Under the pieces are notes generated by a model. The model saw only the letters and a program-made list of their open reading frames with translations. It did no database searches and was not told where the DNA came from. From NCBI GenBank assembly GCA_018242585.1, contig JAFEBQ010000004.1, positions 1-35,557 on the forward strand: a DNA stretch of 35,557 nucleotides, given 5' to 3'. The position numbers were made by a program, and so were the translations under genes. This stretch comes from Planctomycetota bacterium (lineage in GTDB: Bacteria; Planctomycetota; Planctomycetia; Pirellulales; PNKZ01). Positions 34,801-35,557 of the stretch are shown here, one piece after another (position 1 is the first letter of the stretch; every line of letters starts with the position of its first letter).

Positions 34801-35212
34801 GCCGTTGGATGGCGCTGGCCGGCGCAGCATTTATCTTGCCGTGCGGCGCAACTTTCTGAATCCGATGTTCCTGGCGTTCGACGCGCCGCAGCCCTTCTCG
34901 ACTGTCGGGCGGCGCAGCGTCTCGCACGTGCCGGCCCAGGCATTGGCCATGATGAACAACCCGCTGGTCATCGATCAGGCCGAGCGTTGGGCCCGCCGCG
35001 CGCTGACCGACGAGCCCAGCGACCCGGCCCGGCGTGTGAACCAGATGTACCTGGCGGCCTTTGCCCGGCCGGCCACGCCCGACGAATTGCAAGCCGCCCT
35101 CGAGTTCGTGGCCGCCAACTCGACACCCTCCGGTGGCCCACAAGACGCGGCCGTGTGGGGCGATCTGGCCCATGCCTTGTTGAACGCCAGCGAATTTGTC
35201 TTTGTCCCGTAA
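31811..35212 (+). CDS. Planctomycete cytochrome / DUF1549 / DUF1553 protein
   Basis: This exported protein of 1133 residues has a signal peptide (WLILALLVALASRAWGA). A planctomycete cytochrome c domain with CQGCH (C59, C62, H63) is followed by DUF1549 (about 190-400: TPIDRFVLTRLEQAGL, ARHWLDLARYAET). A second CxxCH lies in VACARCHDHKFD. A beta-rich insert (about 515-660, VRLVVDGFELIRSPIYGG) comes next, and DUF1553 ends the protein (about 850-1130: NPLVARVIVNRLWRWMYGEGL, SLSHTYR-like, MNNPLVIDQAERWARR). The family is paired with DUF1501 genes and thought to act in periplasmic breakdown of complex carbohydrates. GGA nine bases before ATG 31811 favours this start over 31781 and 31802. It is divergent from the haem/propeller gene. 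Confidence 0.92.
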   Translation: MPRDSWLILALLVALASRAWGAPVDASAAADSPRAAAPDEAAQREFFERRVRPVLVENCQGCHGAEKQKGGLRVDSRAALLAGGDSGAAVVPGKPDEGYLVSAVNYGELYQMPPKGKLKPGEIEALTQWVRDGAYWPAEAATAGAGKPTGEINWAERADFWSFKPIGRFEPPAVRNAAWCATPIDRFVLTRLEQAGLSTASDAERSAWLRRVTFALTGLPPTVAEVEAFAADTSPQAYEHVVDRLLASPRYGERFARHWLDLARYAETYGHEFDFDIPHAWRYRDYVIRALNADLPYDQFIREQVAGDLLPEPRRLADGANESIRGTGFFWFGEQTHSPVDLWQAEAERIDNQIDVLSKTFLGLTVACARCHDHKFDALRASDYYALFGILRSSRFSQVDTCAPAKNEKLLAELAGLKPALRVAVAEAVRPQFEQLDRALLDAVRAEQSAAASPAGAIPPAPGEWRWQFSEARSADHPLYPWAALLKENKPIDEAALATVWKVFTKPTPPGDLKDNIELLDWHRPLPTGWKVYGSAFAAGPSRPGDFQLGNLASQPITAVSPRLTLNTASASKRLQGSLQTPDFTIERDKIHVLVAGWQTRVRLVVDGFELIRSPIYGGLTRPIATDKPRWMTFDVKMWRGHRAYFEFQDIAPQDPADPLPSATTIALYGKVLAADVPLENIYGGVGWLSLERIVQSDHAAPPLRTTVADLLGSEPPRSLEELATRYRTAALAALDAWRRDVLDDSTQIAAQGALLDWLLSQTPAGKLTESPTAAAANVQKLWQSYRAREAELKRPQFALAMTEGTPADAPIYIRGNPKSRGPRAERRFIQAISQDTPANTRQSSGRLFLAEQLTDTYNPLVARVIVNRLWRWMYGEGLARTPDDFGHMGQSPSHAELLDWLAHDFMAHGWSIKRALRQIALSHTYRLSSTPNAKSLAADPDNRLWHHVPVKRLEAESIRDALLVISGRLDSTMYGPSVAAHLNDFMIGRGRPSSSGPLDGAGRRSIYLAVRRNFLNPMFLAFDAPQPFSTVGRRSVSHVPAQALAMMNNPLVIDQAERWARRALTDEPSDPARRVNQMYLAAFARPATPDELQAALEFVAANSTPSGGPQDAAVWGDLAHALLNASEFVFVP

Positions 35213-35222
35213 CGGAACCAGT

Positions 35223-35557
35223 ATGTCGACCCACTGCGGACGCTTTCACCGAGCCCCTGTTTCGCGGCGCGAGATGCTCGCGCGCTGCGCCAATGGCTTT
35301 GGCGCGGTCGCGCTCGCGGCGCTGCTCGATGAATGGGGACTGGCCGCCGACGGCGCGCCGACCAAGGGACCGAACCTGCCGCGCAAACCCCACTTTGCGG
35401 CCAAGGCCAAAAATGTCATTTTCCTGTTCATGGACGGCGGCCCGTCGCAGGTCGACACGTTCGACTACAAGCCGCGGCTCGAAAAGGAGCACGGCGAGCC
35501 GATCAAAATGAAGACGCCCCCCACCCAGTTCAACAACGTGGGCAAGGTGCTCAAGTC
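35223..35557 (+). CDS. DUF1501 protein, 3' part beyond the window
   Basis: The first 111 codons of a sulfatase-like DUF1501 protein are present. The N-terminus has a twin-arginine-type export signal (SRREMLARC followed by ANGFGAVALAALL). The conserved start of the alkaline-phosphatase-like fold follows: KNVIFLFMDGGPSQVDTFD, with the metal-binding Asp in MDGG, then YKPRLEKEHGEP. It begins ten bases after the stop codon of the DUF1549/DUF1553 gene, the standard planctomycete operon pair. The window ends inside the gene. Export as a folded protein is inferred from the signal. Confidence 0.9.
   Translation, partial: MSTHCGRFHRAPVSRREMLARCANGFGAVALAALLDEWGLAADGAPTKGPNLPRKPHFAAKAKNVIFLFMDGGPSQVDTFDYKPRLEKEHGEPIKMKTPPTQFNNVGKVLK

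Overview
The window reads as a chromosomal segment of a planctomycete, most likely of the Pirellulales type. The base composition is high in GC. The decisive markers are the families at the right end: a PVC-type CxxCH haem protein with an SGNH-like front, a planctomycete cytochrome/DUF1549/DUF1553 protein, and the start of a DUF1501 protein. Intergenic spaces are unusually rich in palindromes. No phage, plasmid, insertion sequence, CRISPR array or defence locus is visible.

Left part (1-10250): an ArsR-type repressor, the methionine-salvage isomerase MtnA and a UDP-glucuronate decarboxylase-like epimerase lie on the minus strand. A PcrA/UvrD helicase, an old-yellow-enzyme-type oxidoreductase and a Gly/Tyr-rich secreted miniprotein follow on the plus strand. 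Next come an AGCS sodium:amino-acid symporter (minus) and a DUF1802-like protein (plus).

Centre (10731-17461): a complete 2-oxoglutarate dehydrogenase gene set, sucA-sucB-lpdA (E1, E2, E3), feeds the TCA cycle. A small secreted protein and tRNA-Leu(CAG) follow on the minus strand; the tRNA has a clear promoter and terminator. Then (17883-25215) come a ThuA-like protein, an APH-fold kinase-like protein, a large secreted metzincin-type zinc metalloprotease, a PII protein (glnB), an orphan receiver-like protein and an outer-membrane barrel-like protein. Right part (25254-35557): malQ lies downstream of the large haem/propeller protein on the minus strand. The DUF1549/DUF1553 gene is divergent from it and probably forms an operon with the DUF1501 gene cut by the window edge.

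The most interesting signal is not a protein. The gaps between genes carry many short hairpins flanked by the tetranucleotide GTAG, either alone or as inverted pairs (GTAG-hairpin...hairpin-CTAC). This is the architecture of REP/BIME elements mobilised by RAYT (TnpA-REP) transposases. Several hairpin sequence classes occur in 35 kb. They sit beside other repeat types: a GTGGC-ended element in two copies, a long MITE-like inverted repeat, a CACGGAG-rich 39-bp repeat in three copies, a heptamer array, and an inverted repeat that exactly fills the glnB-downstream gap.
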